Positions 36,466 to 49,217 of a stretch of 64,000 bases of DNA are shown here, in pieces. A program made the position numbers and the translations under genes. How positions within the stretch are numbered: position 1 is the stretch's first letter; each line of letters opens with the position of its first letter. The DNA is from Trifolium pratense (taxonomy: Eukaryota; Streptophyta; Magnoliopsida; Fabales; Fabaceae): assembly GCF_020283565.1 (NCBI RefSeq), contig NC_060059.1:35518338-35582337 (forward strand), given 5' to 3'. The notes beneath the pieces are model-generated. The model was not told where the DNA came from. It saw nothing but the letters and a program-made list of their open reading frames with translations, and ran no database searches.

Positions 36466-37752
36466 TGATGAAATACAAAAGTAAGTATTTTCGTTATATC
36501 GTATCCACAGGGACTAGTGCGATATCAATTGTACATACACAAATTCCATGATTCTAAGTGCGGGTTTGTGTTGATTTGGTTTCGTAACATAAAATTGCGA
36601 TAAAAGTGCGTGATAAACTTTTAAGATAAAAAGTTGTTGGAATTGGTTTTCATCAAATCATTCACATGTATCAGTTAACTATTGATATATATATTTCATT
36701 TACCAATCAATATCGTCACGTATTACTCGTTGATCATATCCGTGTCCGGAATATGTCTTGAAATCTATTGTATCTATTAACTTTCCGATGTCTCGAATCA
36801 TTAATCGATAAAATAGCATTAAGCTCTACTACTTTAAGTGACTATTAAATCTCAAAATCTATGTCTAAACTTTGAATTTTAACAAGTGATTATCCTATCT
36901 TTGATTCAAATAACATATGTCTATATCATTTAAATCTTTTAATAAAAGCATGAAAACAAGGACATCACTAATAATGATTGATAAATAAAACACATATAGC
37001 AAGGTTAAACTAGATTCATGATCATAATTCAATTACATCCAATCCCAACAAAAGAGATTTAGCTATGAATAGCCATGATAAACTTACAAAAGAGTGAAGA
37101 TGAGAAGGATTGAAAAACCATTGGGCTTGATTTCTCAAGTTGTGTGGAATTCACCTTCAAAGCCTCACTAACAGGATATATCTATGAAAATAGTGTTTTT
37201 CTATCTGATATTATCTAACTTGATGTTTTACAAAATGATCTGAAATGCTATTTATAAACTTCTGAAAAAAGCCTATTCGCTACGCGAATCCTTGTTCGCT
37301 ACGCGAAGAAGTTGCTTAGTTGAAGAGGTTTGCTGACACGTGTATTTAGCTGTGACTCATCCTATGCTCGCTAGGTGTTCGCTGCAGCGAGCTTATTCGC
37401 TGCATGCTCGCTGGGTGTTCGCCAAGTACCTTGGACTCCCTGCCTTCGTTCGCTTTGTGTTCGCTGTGGCTTCGCTGTAGCGAGTTTGTTCGCTGCAGGT
37501 TCGCTGGGTGTTCGCCAAGTACTATGAACTCTCTGCCTTCGTTCGCTGCATGCTCGCTGCAGCGAATGCTTCAAAATTTTGTTTCTTTTCTCTCATATCA
37601 GCATGAACCTAACAAAATGGTTGGATTTGATAATTCTTGCACAATTTCTTAGTACACACTATATTTACATCAAAAGTGATTTATATTCCAAGGATTTGTA
37701 TTCAATAAGTGCTTTTTAAACATGCATTTTAACCAATATTTAGCACTTATCA
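36466..37752 (-). repeat. Athila 3' LTR
   Basis: 1287 bp, TGATGAAATAC to TTAGCACTTATCA. A cluster of TTCGCTACGCGAA and TCGCTGCAGCGA palindromes lies at 37276-37568, just upstream of the TATA box (37249-37256) in transcription direction. ORFs inside are duplicated in the other LTR and are not genes. Confidence 0.95.
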
Positions 37753-37766
37753 AATCTCCCCAACTT
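37753..37766 (-). promoter_or_regulatory. Polypurine tract of the Athila element
   Basis: On the minus strand AAGTTGGGGAGATT directly abuts the 3' LTR, where plus-strand DNA synthesis is primed. Confidence 0.85.
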
Positions 37767-39291
37767 AGGACTTTGTTTGTCCTCAAACAAAAGGTATTTT
37801 AACAAGCTCAATATTCATTCAAAAGAGTGGGTTTGTAATCAATCAAAGTTTTCAAAATCTCAGAGCACAAGTAAAGCAATGTCATCTCAAAGACTAGTTC
37901 TCAAATCATTCAAAGAAAATAAAGCATGATCATGAAATGATTCCTATGCCTAAGCAAAATTCTCAACATTCTTATCAAACAATCAAGACTCAAGTGTTAT
38001 CTCAAATTTCTCACAATTATTTCTCTCAAGGGTAAGTGTTTAACTCAATCCAAGCAATGTGCATGCAACAATTCAATTCAAACATTTATCCAAGCAAAAT
38101 CACAAAACATGCTATCAGTTGTGGATCACTAAGGACTTCATCAAGCTTGTAATGGGGCTGGGCTACAAAAATTCATTGTTTTTCTATGGATTCAAAAAGC
38201 CTCAAGGATAAGAGAGCACAAAATCTGCAAAATTCATCTCATGATTCATTCACTCCCTTTCTTCTTCCCCCTATTTCCATTTGTGGTGATTCTTTTGTTT
38301 TGACACTTTTCACAAAATTCTGTTTTCTTTTCTCATTTCCTTTTGACTTTCAATTGTGTCAAGCAACTCTTTTATTTTTTTCACATATATACATTTTTTT
38401 TTTTTTCTTTTTCAATCACCATAACACTACTTTTTTTTTTCAACCAATTTATTTATCTATTTTTCAACCTACTTCTCCCCAACTTTATCATATAACCCTT
38501 ATAAAAATACACTTGCTCTCCTATCCTAAGACAAGGGTAGAGTAGTTGTTTTTCTTTTCTTCTGGTTTCAGGGTTTATAAAACAAACAATTTTCAAAATT
38601 TAAGGCTCAAATGGGGACACAAAAGATCACTATCTCACAGGGTAGGTTAAATTTGGCTAAGTGGTTATCACTCAAAAAGAAACAAGGCCTTGATCATATC
38701 CACAACATCAAACACATTAGTGACAGCAAGATTAAGCTAAAATCAAATGAGCATACACAATTGCCGGCACTCTCATATTTATGTAAACAATGGAAAGTTC
38801 ACACATTCTCACCTGGCTAGATTGGATAACACAAGTTTCAATCATGTTCAACAAAAATAGTGAGAATCATCTTAGGACAAGTAACACATTTCAAAAACAT
38901 GTTAAGTTTCTAAGCCTATTTTGAACACTAATCAAAGAAGATTGACAAATATCTCTACAAATTGACTATCATGCTCAACACATTGATTTATCACAAACCT
39001 ATCTTTTGATTTCAAACATATGTGAGCTTGTTCTTCAAAATGCTATTCACAATATTTCACATTACTAGACTATCATACTACTATATTAAATTACTAATTA
39101 TCATGCATTAAACTTCAAACATTCATCATATGTTCACAACAAAACACAAAACAAGTGACACACATTCATGCTTCCACATGTTCCACATAGTCAATACAAA
39201 AGATAAACTACTAAAACTTAAACATTAAATGACTGAAAGCTTTTAAAGTTCACTCATTTTGGCGTGCTTTTCAGCCATCTCCTTGCTTTCT
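37767..39291 (-). other. Non-coding region between env-like ORF and PPT
   Basis: 1.5 kb without an element-sense ORF; pyrimidine-rich on the plus strand at 38230-38480. Athila elements commonly have a long non-coding stretch here. Plus-strand ORFs (38186-38545, 38611-38820) are low-complexity shadows. Confidence 0.6.
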
Positions 39292-40569
39292 TCACTCGGA
39301 TTCAGAACCGGCCTCCGAACCAGATTCGGAGCCATCATCACTTTCATCTCCTTCTTGCATAGATGCATCAGAACCAGCTTCTCCTTCACTTGCATTGTCT
39401 CCTTCATTAGCAGCTTCAGCATCTGCTGCATTACCCCCTCCGAGAAAAGTAGGCCTGACCTCAGGCCATGCAACATAGGCTTCGAAATCTTGTGGTGTCA
39501 TCACCGACTGCCCGGTGTGCTGATTATAGAAAGATTGCTGCATTGCACTCATGGCTCTATACCCTGCATCATTCTGATCATACAAATAAGTAAAATGGTT
39601 ATAAAAATTCTGATCATGAACAGCAGAGGTGGAGGCCTGGGGTGGTGGGGGTGGTGGTGGTTGTTGTGCAGCTCTTCTCCTCTTCGGTTTGCAGTACCGA
39701 TCCACATAATCATCATCAATCTTCCCAATCTCCTCACGTCCAATTTCAGGAATGTGTATCCTATTAGCTGTACACAATCCCATAATTAAGCACGGGAAAC
39801 CCAAAGGACTGTCGGATCGCACAGCAGTGGACTTAAGGTTTTTGTCAGGGTGGCCACACAAGGTAATCTCTTTCATCCAACCAGAGATGATACCAGCCAA
39901 ATCCACTTCAAGGCCTTCATTTATGTAATGAATGAGGCCAAGTATATTCATGACAGCATCAGAAGTGTGAGAATTAGGTTGGATGTTATATAAAACAAGT
40001 AGGAAAAGGAGTAGGGTGAAGGTGCGCATATCATCTCGAAGGGCCCTCAAAGGTCTGTTGGTTGTGCCATATACGAAGTCATGGTTAGGCCTAAGAAGTT
40101 TTCTTCGCATGGTGTCAATGTCTCAAGTCTTGCGGGCTCTTTGCTTCTGAAAATCACACAAGGTTTCATGGGCGGGTAGGGTGAAAGGGTTGCCAAGATA
40201 CTCATTGATGGCATTGCGGTCAAAACGGATGGTTTTTCCGCGTACCATAGTGGTAAAAGAGAATGGCTCACCCTCAGATGGGTAAGCATTTGCATAAAAT
40301 TCTCTCACAAAGGTAGAATTGAAATATTTTGGTGGGTCAATAATTCTACCCCAACGCCTATCATTGATGATTGTTGCAAACCTCTCATAGCTGCCATGCT
40401 CAAAAATCTCGAATTTCCTTTCATTCCAAATCTTTTTCTTTTCAAGTATTTGGTACCGCTCAAATTGCTCCGGTCCACGAAACCTGCTGGGGTCAAAGGC
40501 TGGGTGCGATGAACTTGCCCCAGTCTTTTGCTTCTTTCCGGTGCTAGCTGCGGGTCTTTTTGGTGCCAT
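39292..40569 (-). pseudogene. Athila env-like third ORF, interrupted by one stop codon
   Basis: Two ORFs (40123-40626 and 39292-40110) are in the same frame and separated by a single TGA at 40123-40125; no frameshift. The likely start is the Met at 40569 (MAPKRPAASTGKKQK, a basic NLS-like N terminus). The first part is globular (ERFATIINDRRWGRIIDPPK); the second has LLLFLLVLYNI, a proline run (PPPPPPP) and a long acidic Ser/Glu/Asp tail. This resembles the third ORF of plant Athila elements, often called env-like although an envelope role is unproven. A 176-residue plus-strand ORF (39259-39789) is its antisense shadow. Confidence 0.75.
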
Positions 40570-40626
40570 TCCTGAAATTACTTCGAAAAACCACATAAGT
40601 CTAAATTTCCGGTTATGAAGTAACAA

Positions 40627-41465
40627 TTAACACAAGGGTTTTGCAAGATGCACTTTAGCAGACAACAACTAAACACACACAGAGAGTTTAAATTTAGGGT
40701 TTAAAATTTCAATTTCTTGAAACAAATTTGTAGCATGTGTGAACAAATTTACACAAAAGAAATTCAAAAGCAACTTATTTATTCACAATTGTTCACAATT
40801 TTGTCAAGAAGAATTTCAACATGAAGAGATTTAAATTTGTGTACCCTAATTCATTGAAGAACATACATGGCTACCCACAATTTCATCAAAATTTTCAAAC
40901 TATCTATACAATTATGCATCTTTCTACCCATAATATCATGCATCTTTCACTATGAACAAAAATGATAAAAATTGAAAATTGAAGTTAAACTTCTGCATAC
41001 CTGAGTGATGGAGATGCACAAACTGAAAGTAGAAATGAATGGGGTAGTGGGTGTTGTCTTAGATTTGAGATGGTGAAGGATGGAGATGGTGGTTTTGAGA
41101 ATTTTGTGAGAAGAGGGAGTTAGAAAAGTGGAATTAGGGTTGAAAAGGGGGAGATTCGTACTCCCCTCTGATTTTGTGGAAGTGGGATGTGAGGTGGCAT
41201 GTGAGGTGGCCAAAAATGGCCAGCTGTCACTTAATTAAAAAAACTGCAGATTTCGCACTGTTCGCTTAGCGAATGGATTATTCGCTTAGCGAACACACAC
41301 CAGAAAAAAATTTTCTGCATAATTAGCCTGCTGTGTCTGGCCAACTTGCTTCCTTCATAACAAAAGTGTTTAATGCATGCTAAAACTCATAAATACTTAC
41401 AAAATTGGGTTGCCTCCCAACAAGCGCTTGTTTTACGTCATTAGCTCGACGTTCTTTTTGGAGCT
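40627..41465 (-). other. Spacer between gag-pol and the env-like ORF, with twin palindromes
   Basis: Non-coding leader of the third ORF. Two identical palindromes TTCGCTTAGCGAA lie at 41261-41273 and 41281-41293, starting 20 bp apart. They share the TTCGCT..AGCGAA pattern with the LTR palindromes. Confidence 0.6.
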
Positions 41466-44400
41466 TCAAGGATCGGAAAGTGGGATTTTGGTAGTGCCAC
41501 GATCAAATTCACCACCAAAATAGAGCTTCAATCTTTGACCATTCACAGTCCATGTGTCATTGGTAGCTGGATCTTCCAACACAACTGCACCATATGGTTT
41601 CACTTCACGGATTTTGAAAGGACCGGACCATTTGGATTTAAGCTTTCCCGGAAATAACTTCAATCTTGAGTTGAAAAGCAAAACCATTTGGCCTGGCCTG
41701 AATTCTTTGTTGACAAGCCGTTTATCATGATAGCTTTTGACCTTCTCTTTGTACAGCTTAGAAGATTCATAAGCTTGACATCTCAATTCATCCAACTGTT
41801 GAAGCTGAACTTTTCTTTGCTCTCCGGCTTGGCTTTCATCAAAATTCAAAAATTTCAAAGCCCAATAGGCTTTATGTTCAAGTTCGACCGGAAGATGACA
41901 TGCCTTACCATATACCATCTGAAAAGGCGTAAGGCCTATTGGTGCTTTGAAAGCAGTTCGATATGCCCATAATGCCTCGTCTAACTTCAATGACCAATCT
42001 TTTCTTGATGCGGATACAGTTTTTTCCAGAATTTTCTTTATTTCACGATTCGAAACTTCTGCTTGTCCGTTGGTCTGAGGATGGTATGGTGATGCTACTT
42101 TGTGCTTGACTCCATAATGCTCAAGTGCTTTGGCTAGTGGAGAATTGCAAAAATGTGATCCTCCATCACTGATAAGCACACGAGGAGTTCCAAAACGAGT
42201 GAAAATGTTTCTTTTTAGAAATTTTATCACCGTTTTGCCATCGGCTTTTGGTGACGCAATTGCTTCCACCCACTTAGACACATAATCTACTGCCACAAGA
42301 ATGTATTCATTTGAAAATGATGATGGAAAAGGGCCAACGAAATCAATACCCCAGCAATCAAATACTTCAACAACATGCATGTTTTGAAGTGGCATTTCAT
42401 TGCGCCTTGAAATTCCACCAATTCTTTGACAGTTATCACATCTCCGAGCATGTTCATAAGTGTCTTTGAACAAACTCGGCCAAAAGAATCCTGACTGCAA
42501 AATTTTTGCTGCTGTTCTCTCTCCATTATAGTGACCTCCATATGGTGAGTTATGACAATGCCACATGATGCTTGTGGCTTCCTCTTTGGTAACACATCTC
42601 CTCAACAGGTTATCTGCTCCAATCTTAAACAAATAAGGATCATCCCAAACATATTGATTTGCTTCACGGAGGAACTTTTTCTTTTGGTGCCAATTGAAAT
42701 CATCCGGTATTAATCCAGATGCTTTGAAATTAGCCATATCAGCAAACCATGGCCTTTCTTGCACCATAAGCAGTTTTTCATCGGGGAATTCTTCAAGAAC
42801 CTCACGTTCATGTTTGGTCACCTCATTGTTTACAAGTCTTGATAAGTGATCAGCTACCAAGTTTTCTGTTCCCTTTTTATCTTTTATCTCAAGATCAAAC
42901 TCTTGTAGTAAGAGCATCCACCGAATGAGTCTCGGCTTAGAATCAGCTTTTGTAATCAAATACTTGATAGCTGCATGGTCAGTGTACACAACAATCTTTG
43001 AACCAATTAAATAAGAACGAAATTTCTCAAGTGCATACACTATAGCAAGCAATTCTTTCTCGGTTGTTGCATAGTTAACTTGTGCATCATTTAATACTTT
43101 GCTTGCATAGTGTATAGCATGAAAGATTTTGTTCTTTCTTTGTCCAAGGACTGCACCAACTGCATAATCACTAGCATCACACATCAATTCAAATTCGAGT
43201 TTCCAATCGGGTGCTATGATTATGGGTGCAGTCACCAATCTTTCTATCAATTCATCAAAAGCAATTAAACATTCATCATCAAATTTAAAAGACGTACCTT
43301 TGTTAAGTAAATTGCTTAATGGTTTGGCAATTTTGGAGAAATCCTTGATGAATCTTCGGTAGAAACCGGCATGACCTAGAAAACTTCTGATTCCTTTGAC
43401 ATTTACCGGAGGAGGGAGCTTTTCAATGACCTCCACCTTTGCTTTATCCACTTCAATACCCTTGGAAGAGATTTTGTGACCAAGAACAATACCTTCGGTC
43501 ACCATGAAATGACACTTCTCCCAATTAAGAACCAGATTCGTTTCAACACACCGCTTCAGTACGGTGTCCAAATTCTTCAAGCAATGTTGGAATGACGGAC
43601 CGAACACGGAGAAATCATCCATGAACACTTCGATGCATTTCTCGATCAAGTCAGAAAAAATTGCTTGCATACACCGTTGAAATGTTGCTGGTGCATTGCA
43701 CAATCCGAAAGGCATTCTTCTATAAGCAAAAACACCGAAAGGACATGTGAAAGCTGTTTTTTCATGATCCTCGGGGTTGACTGAAATCTGATTGTACCCC
43801 GAATAACCATCCAAAAAGCAATAGAATTCTTGACCTGACAATCTTTCTAACATTTGATCCATGAATGGTAATGGAAAATGATCTTTTCTGGTTGCTTTGT
43901 TGAGTCTCCGGTAGTCTATACACATCCGCCAACCTGTGACTGTTCTTGATGGTATCAACTCATTCTTGTCATTTGTGATTACCGTCATCCCACCTTTCTT
44001 TGGGACCACCTGGACCGGACTAACCCAAGCACTGTCGGAAATCGGATAAATCATACCAGCTTCAAGTAATTTCACCACTTCTTTTCTTACAACCTCCTTC
44101 ATTGTTGGATTCAAACGACGTTGGGGCTGTGCAACTGGTTTATAATCATCCTCCATCATGATACTATGCATACAATAAGATGGACTAATACCTTTTAAGT
44201 CGGATAATGCCCATCCTATTGCTTCTTTGTTGTTTTTCAGCACTTGAATCAGACTTTCTTCCTCACCTTTTGATAGAGAACTGCTGATTATTACAGGTTT
44301 TTGATTGTCATCCCCAAGGAAAACATACTTGAGGTGTGATGGTAATGTTTTCAGCTCAAGTTTTACTTCTACCGGCTTTCCATCCTCCTTCAACTCGTCA

Positions 44401-46955
44401 ATCTCTACTTCAGGTTGAGGTATTTCTTCAAAAGCATCAAGTTGCTTCAAGAAGTCCTCAATTTCTTCTTCTTTCTCGGGGTCAAGTGCTTCGAAAGCGT
44501 CTGTCAAGGCCTGTTCAAGAGATGAAGGTCTATGTGCTTGCTTTCTTACATCTAATATGGCTTCTTCAGTTGCATCAAGTTTGAAGCACATATCTTTCTC
44601 ATGTGGATGCTTCATAGCTTCCCACAAATTAAAACTAACCTCCTCATCTTGAACTCGAACTTTCATCACCCCGTCATCAATATCAATCATCATACGAGCT
44701 GTTTTCATGAATGGCCTTCCAAGAATTAATGGAACATCATCATCTTCTTCAATGTCCATCACCACAAAGTCTATAGGGAACATAAACTTATCAACTTTTA
44801 CAAGAACATCTTCAGCCATTCCCGATGGACGAGTGATGGATTTATCAGCAAGTTGCAACGTCATTCTTGTACGGGTGATGTCAAGACCACCAACCCGTTG
44901 AATCACCGATAAAGGAATAAGATTGATGCTTGACCCTAGATCAATAAGGGCTTTTCCAACATTCACATTACCAATGGTGACTGGCAACGTGACTCTCCCC
45001 GGATCTTTTTCTTTTGTCGGAAGGGTTCGTTGAATAATGGCACTACAGCTTGCATCAAGTTGAATGACTTCATCATCATTGTATTTCCTCTTTTTGGTAA
45101 GGATTTCTTTCATAAATTTTGCATATGTTGGCATCTGCTCTAAGGCTTCGGAAAATGGAATGTTGATTTGCAATCTTTTAAAGATATCCATAAACCTTGC
45201 ATACTGCCTTTCTTTATCCTTCTTTGATGGAGCATGTGGATAAGGCAGATGTTGAGGTAAACTACTCTTTTCTTTTCTCAATTCAACCTCCTTCTCTCCC
45301 TTCTCTGCAATTTTTTCATTTTTTTCTGTTTGTTCATTTTTTTCTTTTTCAACTAATTCTTCCTTTTTATTCTTTTCTGCTTCATTCTCACTTTCTCCTT
45401 CCTCCTCTTCATCTGCTCGTCTCATAACCTCCTCTTCCTTCCTCAAATTATCACCTATTCCCTTGCCAACTTCCTTACCGCTTCTTGTTGTAATTGACTT
45501 GCATTGTTCTTTTGGATTCGGTTCGGTGTTGGCTGCAAATGATCCTCCTTGATTTTTGTTATTGGCCATTTCTTTTGCTATTTGACCAATCTGAGTCTCA
45601 AGATTTCTTAACACCGCATCATTGCCTCTTTGGTAGACTTGAGTTTCTTGCACAAACTGATTTTGTTGTTGATTCATCAAATTTTGTTGTTGATTTTGTT
45701 TGGTCTGCGTCTCAATGAATGATCTCAAAGCTTCTTCCAAACTTGCATTCTGAGTTTGTACTGGTGGTTGACTGTAGCTTTCATATTGTCTTTGCCTATT
45801 TGATGAGCCAACATCTTGTCTCCAACCTTGACCATAGTTTGAGTTGTTTCCCCTTTGATAGCCAGCATTATTCGGATACTGACTCTGTCTTTGTTGATTT
45901 GCCATGAAGTTCACCTCTTCATGAGACGGAGGACAATGACCAGTTGGATGATCTCCGGTGCATAATTCACAAGATGCTACTTGCTTTGCTTTCCCCGATC
46001 CTTCTTGAAGAGTCATCAACTTTGACATTTGTTTGGATAACTCCTCCACCGTGTTGGTAAGAAGCTTATTTTGAGCCAATACAGCATCTGATGGATCAAG
46101 TTCAAGAATCCCAGGCTTCCTTTGAGTTTTGCTGCGTTCACTTTGTCGATCACTAAGTGACATTTTTTCAATGATAGTCGTAGCATCTGCAGCACTTAAT
46201 GATAAAAGAGAACCACCTGCTGTTGCATCTAAAAGAAGCTTTGAATCCTGCAGAAGACCATTTCTAAAAATATGAATTTGGGTTAGTTCATCAAATCCAT
46301 GATTAGGGCATTTACGCAGCATTGCTTTGTATCGATCCCATGCTTCACATAGAGTTTCATTGGAGCCTTGAGAAAACACCGCGATTGATGTCTTTGAATC
46401 CATGAACTTGTGATGCGGAAAGAATCGATCAAGAAACTTTTCCTCCAATGTATTCCAATTGGTCATAACTTGAGCCGGCAAATCAAGGTACCAATCTTTG
46501 GCTTTCCCTATCAATGAATGAGGGAACATTCTCATAAACACTGCTTCCTCCTCTGCTTCAGGGGCTCCAAGTGAACCGGCTATTTCATAGAACTTCACCA
46601 AATGATTGTATGGATCTTCATGTGATAAACCTGTAAAAGGGTTAGCATATAACAGTTGCAAGAGACCGGTTTTCATCTCCGTCTGTCTTGCACCTCTGGG
46701 AGGTCTTGCAAGATGAGCAAGCCTTCGTGGACTGTTGTGACATGGCCTCATACCGGCACCTTCGTTACGTGGCGGATCTTCAGCCATCTCTTCGGCTATT
46801 GAGGATGTTGAAGAAATAGAAGCAGAATTTTCTTCTTGCAGCCTCTTTTGTTTGGCTAATTGTTTCCTTTTCTTTCTTTGACTGTTATTCCTTCGAGCTG
46901 TTCTTTCGATTTCTGGATCAAACAGTAAATTCTCTGCAGAAATCTTTCCTCGCAT
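41466..46955 (-). CDS. Athila gag-pol polyprotein
   Basis: One uninterrupted 1829-codon frame coding for capsid and enzymes of retrotransposition. Gag is N-terminal (about 90-270), with a zinc knuckle at 329-341 ([15 protein letters not shown]2CX3HX4C). A Lys/Glu-rich linker covers 500-565. The aspartic protease motif is DLGSS at 672-676. Reverse transcriptase follows: [11 protein letters not shown] near 1047 and FMDD at 1111-1114. RNase H includes [12 protein letters not shown] (1259 on) and [10 protein letters not shown] (1324 on). Integrase has the zinc module with CDNC at 1506-1509 and catalytic D1538, D1597 and E1633 (35 residues between the last two), followed by a chromatin-side C terminus with GPFKI. 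All catalytic residues I can check are present. gag and pol are fused without a frameshift, usual for Athila. The start is the first Met; an alternative is Met56 (MAEDPP). Confidence 0.95.
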   Translation of the reverse strand: MRGKISAENLLFDPEIERTARRNNSQRKKRKQLAKQKRLQEENSASISSTSSIAEEMAEDPPRNEGAGMRPCHNSPRRLAHLARPPRGARQTEMKTGLLQLLYANPFTGLSHEDPYNHLVKFYEIAGSLGAPEAEEEAVFMRMFPHSLIGKAKDWYLDLPAQVMTNWNTLEEKFLDRFFPHHKFMDSKTSIAVFSQGSNETLCEAWDRYKAMLRKCPNHGFDELTQIHIFRNGLLQDSKLLLDATAGGSLLSLSAADATTIIEKMSLSDRQSERSKTQRKPGILELDPSDAVLAQNKLLTNTVEELSKQMSKLMTLQEGSGKAKQVASCELCTGDHPTGHCPPSHEEVNFMANQQRQSQYPNNAGYQRGNNSNYGQGWRQDVGSSNRQRQYESYSQPPVQTQNASLEEALRSFIETQTKQNQQQNLMNQQQNQFVQETQVYQRGNDAVLRNLETQIGQIAKEMANNKNQGGSFAANTEPNPKEQCKSITTRSGKEVGKGIGDNLRKEEEVMRRADEEEEGESENEAEKNKKEELVEKEKNEQTEKNEKIAEKGEKEVELRKEKSSLPQHLPYPHAPSKKDKERQYARFMDIFKRLQINIPFSEALEQMPTYAKFMKEILTKKRKYNDDEVIQLDASCSAIIQRTLPTKEKDPGRVTLPVTIGNVNVGKALIDLGSSINLIPLSVIQRVGGLDITRTRMTLQLADKSITRPSGMAEDVLVKVDKFMFPIDFVVMDIEEDDDVPLILGRPFMKTARMMIDIDDGVMKVRVQDEEVSFNLWEAMKHPHEKDMCFKLDATEEAILDVRKQAHRPSSLEQALTDAFEALDPEKEEEIEDFLKQLDAFEEIPQPEVEIDELKEDGKPVEVKLELKTLPSHLKYVFLGDDNQKPVIISSSLSKGEEESLIQVLKNNKEAIGWALSDLKGISPSYCMHSIMMEDDYKPVAQPQRRLNPTMKEVVRKEVVKLLEAGMIYPISDSAWVSPVQVVPKKGGMTVITNDKNELIPSRTVTGWRMCIDYRRLNKATRKDHFPLPFMDQMLERLSGQEFYCFLDGYSGYNQISVNPEDHEKTAFTCPFGVFAYRRMPFGLCNAPATFQRCMQAIFSDLIEKCIEVFMDDFSVFGPSFQHCLKNLDTVLKRCVETNLVLNWEKCHFMVTEGIVLGHKISSKGIEVDKAKVEVIEKLPPPVNVKGIRSFLGHAGFYRRFIKDFSKIAKPLSNLLNKGTSFKFDDECLIAFDELIERLVTAPIIIAPDWKLEFELMCDASDYAVGAVLGQRKNKIFHAIHYASKVLNDAQVNYATTEKELLAIVYALEKFRSYLIGSKIVVYTDHAAIKYLITKADSKPRLIRWMLLLQEFDLEIKDKKGTENLVADHLSRLVNNEVTKHEREVLEEFPDEKLLMVQERPWFADMANFKASGLIPDDFNWHQKKKFLREANQYVWDDPYLFKIGADNLLRRCVTKEEATSIMWHCHNSPYGGHYNGERTAAKILQSGFFWPSLFKDTYEHARRCDNCQRIGGISRRNEMPLQNMHVVEVFDCWGIDFVGPFPSSFSNEYILVAVDYVSKWVEAIASPKADGKTVIKFLKRNIFTRFGTPRVLISDGGSHFCNSPLAKALEHYGVKHKVASPYHPQTNGQAEVSNREIKKILEKTVSASRKDWSLKLDEALWAYRTAFKAPIGLTPFQMVYGKACHLPVELEHKAYWALKFLNFDESQAGEQRKVQLQQLDELRCQAYESSKLYKEKVKSYHDKRLVNKEFRPGQMVLLFNSRLKLFPGKLKSKWSGPFKIREVKPYGAVVLEDPATNDTWTVNGQRLKLYFGGEFDRGTTKIPLSDP

Positions 46956-47068
46956 AAACAGGACAACAACCTAACCAGACAAGTTAGCGTGCACAAAAGA
47001 TAACGAATAGTAACAAAATTGCTTAAAACGATAGAAATTGCGATTAAACAACTAATATCAAACGCCAG
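46956..47068 (-). other. 5' untranslated leader of the Athila element
   Basis: Short leader between the primer site and the gag start, no ORF of note. Confidence 0.6.
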
Positions 47069-47086
47069 TCCCCGGCAACGGCGCCA
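47069..47086 (-). promoter_or_regulatory. Primer-binding site (tRNA-Asp type)
   Basis: On the minus strand TGGCGCCGTTGCCGGGGA, two bases after the 5' LTR end. This sequence is the classical Athila PBS, complementary to the 3' end of tRNA-Asp. Confidence 0.9.
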
Positions 47087-47088
47087 TT

Positions 47089-48375
47089 TGATGAAATACA
47101 AAAGTAAGTATTTTCGTTATATCGTATCCACAGGGACTAGTGCGATATCAATTGTACATACACAAATTCCATGATTCTAAGTGCGGGTTTGTGTTGATTT
47201 GGTTTCGTAACATAAAATTGCGATAAAAGTGCGTGATAAACTTTTAAGATAAAAAGTTGTTGGAATTGGCTTTCATCAAATCATTCACATGTATCAGTTA
47301 ACTATTGATATATATATTTCATTTACCAATCAATATCGTCACGTATTACTCGTTGATCATATCCGTGTCCGGAATATGTCTTGAAATCTATTGTATCTAT
47401 TAACTTTCCGATGTCTCGAATCATTAATCGATAAAATAGCATTAAGCTCTACTACTTTAAGTGACTATTAAATCTCAAAATCTATGTCTAAACTTTGAAT
47501 TTTAACAAGTGATTATCCTATCTTTGATTCAAATAACATATGTCTATATCATTTAAATCTTTTAATAAAAGCATGAAAACAAGGACATCACTAATAATGA
47601 TTGATAAATAAAACACATATAGCAAGGTTAAACTAGATTCATGATCATAATTCAATTACATCCAATCCCAACAAAAGAGATTTAGCTATGAATAGCCATG
47701 ATAAACTTACAAAAGAGTGAAGATGAGAAGGATTGAAAAACCATTGGGCTTGATTTCTCAAGTTGTGTGGAATCCACCTTCAAAGCCTCACTAACAAGAT
47801 ATATCTATGAAAATAGTGTTTTTCTATCTGATATTATCTAACTTGATGTTTTACAAAATGATCTGAAATGCTATTTATAAACTTCTGAAAAAAGCCTATT
47901 CGCTACGCGAATCCTTGTTCGCTACGCGAAGAAGTTGCTTAGTTGAAGAGGTTTGCTGACACGTGTATTTAGCTGTGACTCATCCTATGCTCGCTAGGTG
48001 TTCGCTGCAGCGAGCTTATTCGCTGCATGCTCGCTGGGTGTTCGCCAAGTACCTTGGACTCCCTGCCTTCGTTCGCTTTGTGTTCGCTGTGGCTTCGCTG
48101 TAGCGAGTTTGTTCGCTGCAGGTTCGCTGGGTGTTCGCCAAGTACTATGAACTCTCTGCCTTCGTTCGCTGCATGCTCGCTGCAGCGAATGCTTCAAAAT
48201 TTTGTTTCTTTTCTCTCATATCAGCATGAACCTAACAAAATGGTTGGATTTGATAATTCTTGCACAATTTCTTAGTACACACTATATTTACATCAAAAGT
48301 GATTTATATTCCAAGGATTTGTATTCAATAAGTGCTTTTTAAACATGCATTTTAACCAATATTTAGCACTTATCA
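47089..48375 (-). repeat. Athila 5' LTR
   Basis: 1287 bp, same termini as the 3' LTR. It carries the promoter in transcription direction. Differences from the 3' LTR that I see: one in 'ggaattggctttc', one in 'gtggaatccacc' and one in 'actaacaagat'. Confidence 0.95.
47872..47879 (-). promoter_or_regulatory. TATA box in the Athila 5' LTR
   Basis: Reads TATAAATA on the minus strand, placed just downstream of the palindrome cluster at 47899-48191. Confidence 0.6.
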
Positions 48376-48380
48376 AGTAC
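48376..48380. repeat. Target site duplication of the Athila element, right
   Basis: AGTAC, identical to 36461-36465. Confidence 0.95.
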
Positions 48381-49217
48381 ATATATCAACAACACGCACA
48401 TGAAGCTTCATGTTTGATAAAATCAATAGCTCGTGACATGATTTTGTATTACTATGTGTAACAAATGTTCAATATGGAAAATCAAATAAGAATACCAAAA
48501 AACAAAAAAAATCCGAATGGTTTGGTAGAAACAATGAAGTGAAACATAAATGAAAGAAAGTTGGAAGAGGGATAATGATTATATAGTAGAAGATTATATT
48601 GTAGAAGAAATAGAATAATAGAAAGTTGTAGACTTGATCATCTCCTTCCCAATTCTCTACATCTTTCTCCTTCCTCTCCATTTTTTTTTATTCTATCTCT
48701 TTCTTAATTTCAATCTCTCTCATCAATAAAAACAATAAGAGAGAGTATTTTAAGAGAAAGATACAATTTGGTAGTAGATAATAGATAGTGTGGGGAATTA
48801 GATTCCCTCTTAATTTTTTGTCCAACCCTCTCTCATTTTGTTGATCCAATAGTTGATTGTCCCATAAATAAAAAAGAACATAATAGAAGAAAGAGAAAAA
48901 AATAGATGAATGATTCATATTAAAGTAGGATGGACAACATGAGAGAAACGACTCTATAGAGGATCAAAATCCTTTACGGTTGAATTTTACAACTGGGACA
49001 TTTCAGAAAAATTATCCTGAGAAAAACAATTGTACAGAAAAGACCTGATCTCAAAAAACAAAAGTTAACCTAAAAAAATAAAAATCAACGAGCTTCTCTT
49101 AGAATGCAGCTTTGCTCCTTTTTCCTTGGCTCCTTTTCTTCCTTTTGATGGTGCATTATCTAAGACATGTGACAAAAATAATTAAAAGTTAGAATTAAAT
49201 ATGTTTTAATAAAAAAG
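48381..49217. other. Spacer, no gene supported
   Basis: AT-rich. A short minus-strand reading stretch at about 49070-49165 (Lys-rich, preceded by an AG) could be an exon fragment but has no neighbours to support it. Confidence 0.35.

Larger units (their letters stand above)
36466..48375 (-). mobile_element. Ty3/gypsy LTR retrotransposon, Athila lineage (Cyclops/Calypso-like)
   Basis: An 11.9-kb element in minus orientation. Both LTRs are 1287 bp (TG..CA) and I count three mismatches between them by eye. Target duplication AGTAC flanks it exactly. The primer site TGGCGCCGTTGCCGGGGA matches tRNA-Asp as in Athila, and a polypurine tract adjoins the 3' LTR. Order: 5' LTR, PBS, gag-pol (one ORF), spacer, env-like ORF, long non-coding stretch, PPT, 3' LTR. 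Lineage is inferred from the PBS, pol motifs and third ORF. gag-pol is intact; the env-like ORF has one stop. Confidence 0.95.

Noticed and set aside
37276..37568. Regularly repeated palindromes that superficially resemble a CRISPR array
   Set aside because: Units are irregular in spacing, lie inside a eukaryotic LTR and have no unique spacers.
37371..37574. 67-residue ORF repeated exactly at 47994-48197
   Set aside because: It lies in both LTRs of the Athila element and is duplicated only because the LTRs are; the frame comes from the GC-rich palindrome cluster.
38186..38545. 119-residue plus-strand ORF, Phe-rich
   Set aside because: Low-complexity reading of a pyrimidine-rich stretch in the non-coding part of the retroelement.
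39259..39789. 176-residue plus-strand ORF
   Set aside because: Antisense to the env-like ORF; its composition (runs of Ser, Leu, Gly-Trp) mirrors the acidic tail and proline run on the other strand.
49070..49165. Lys-rich minus-strand stretch preceded by an AG, possible exon
   Set aside because: No upstream or downstream exon could be joined; short and low in complexity.
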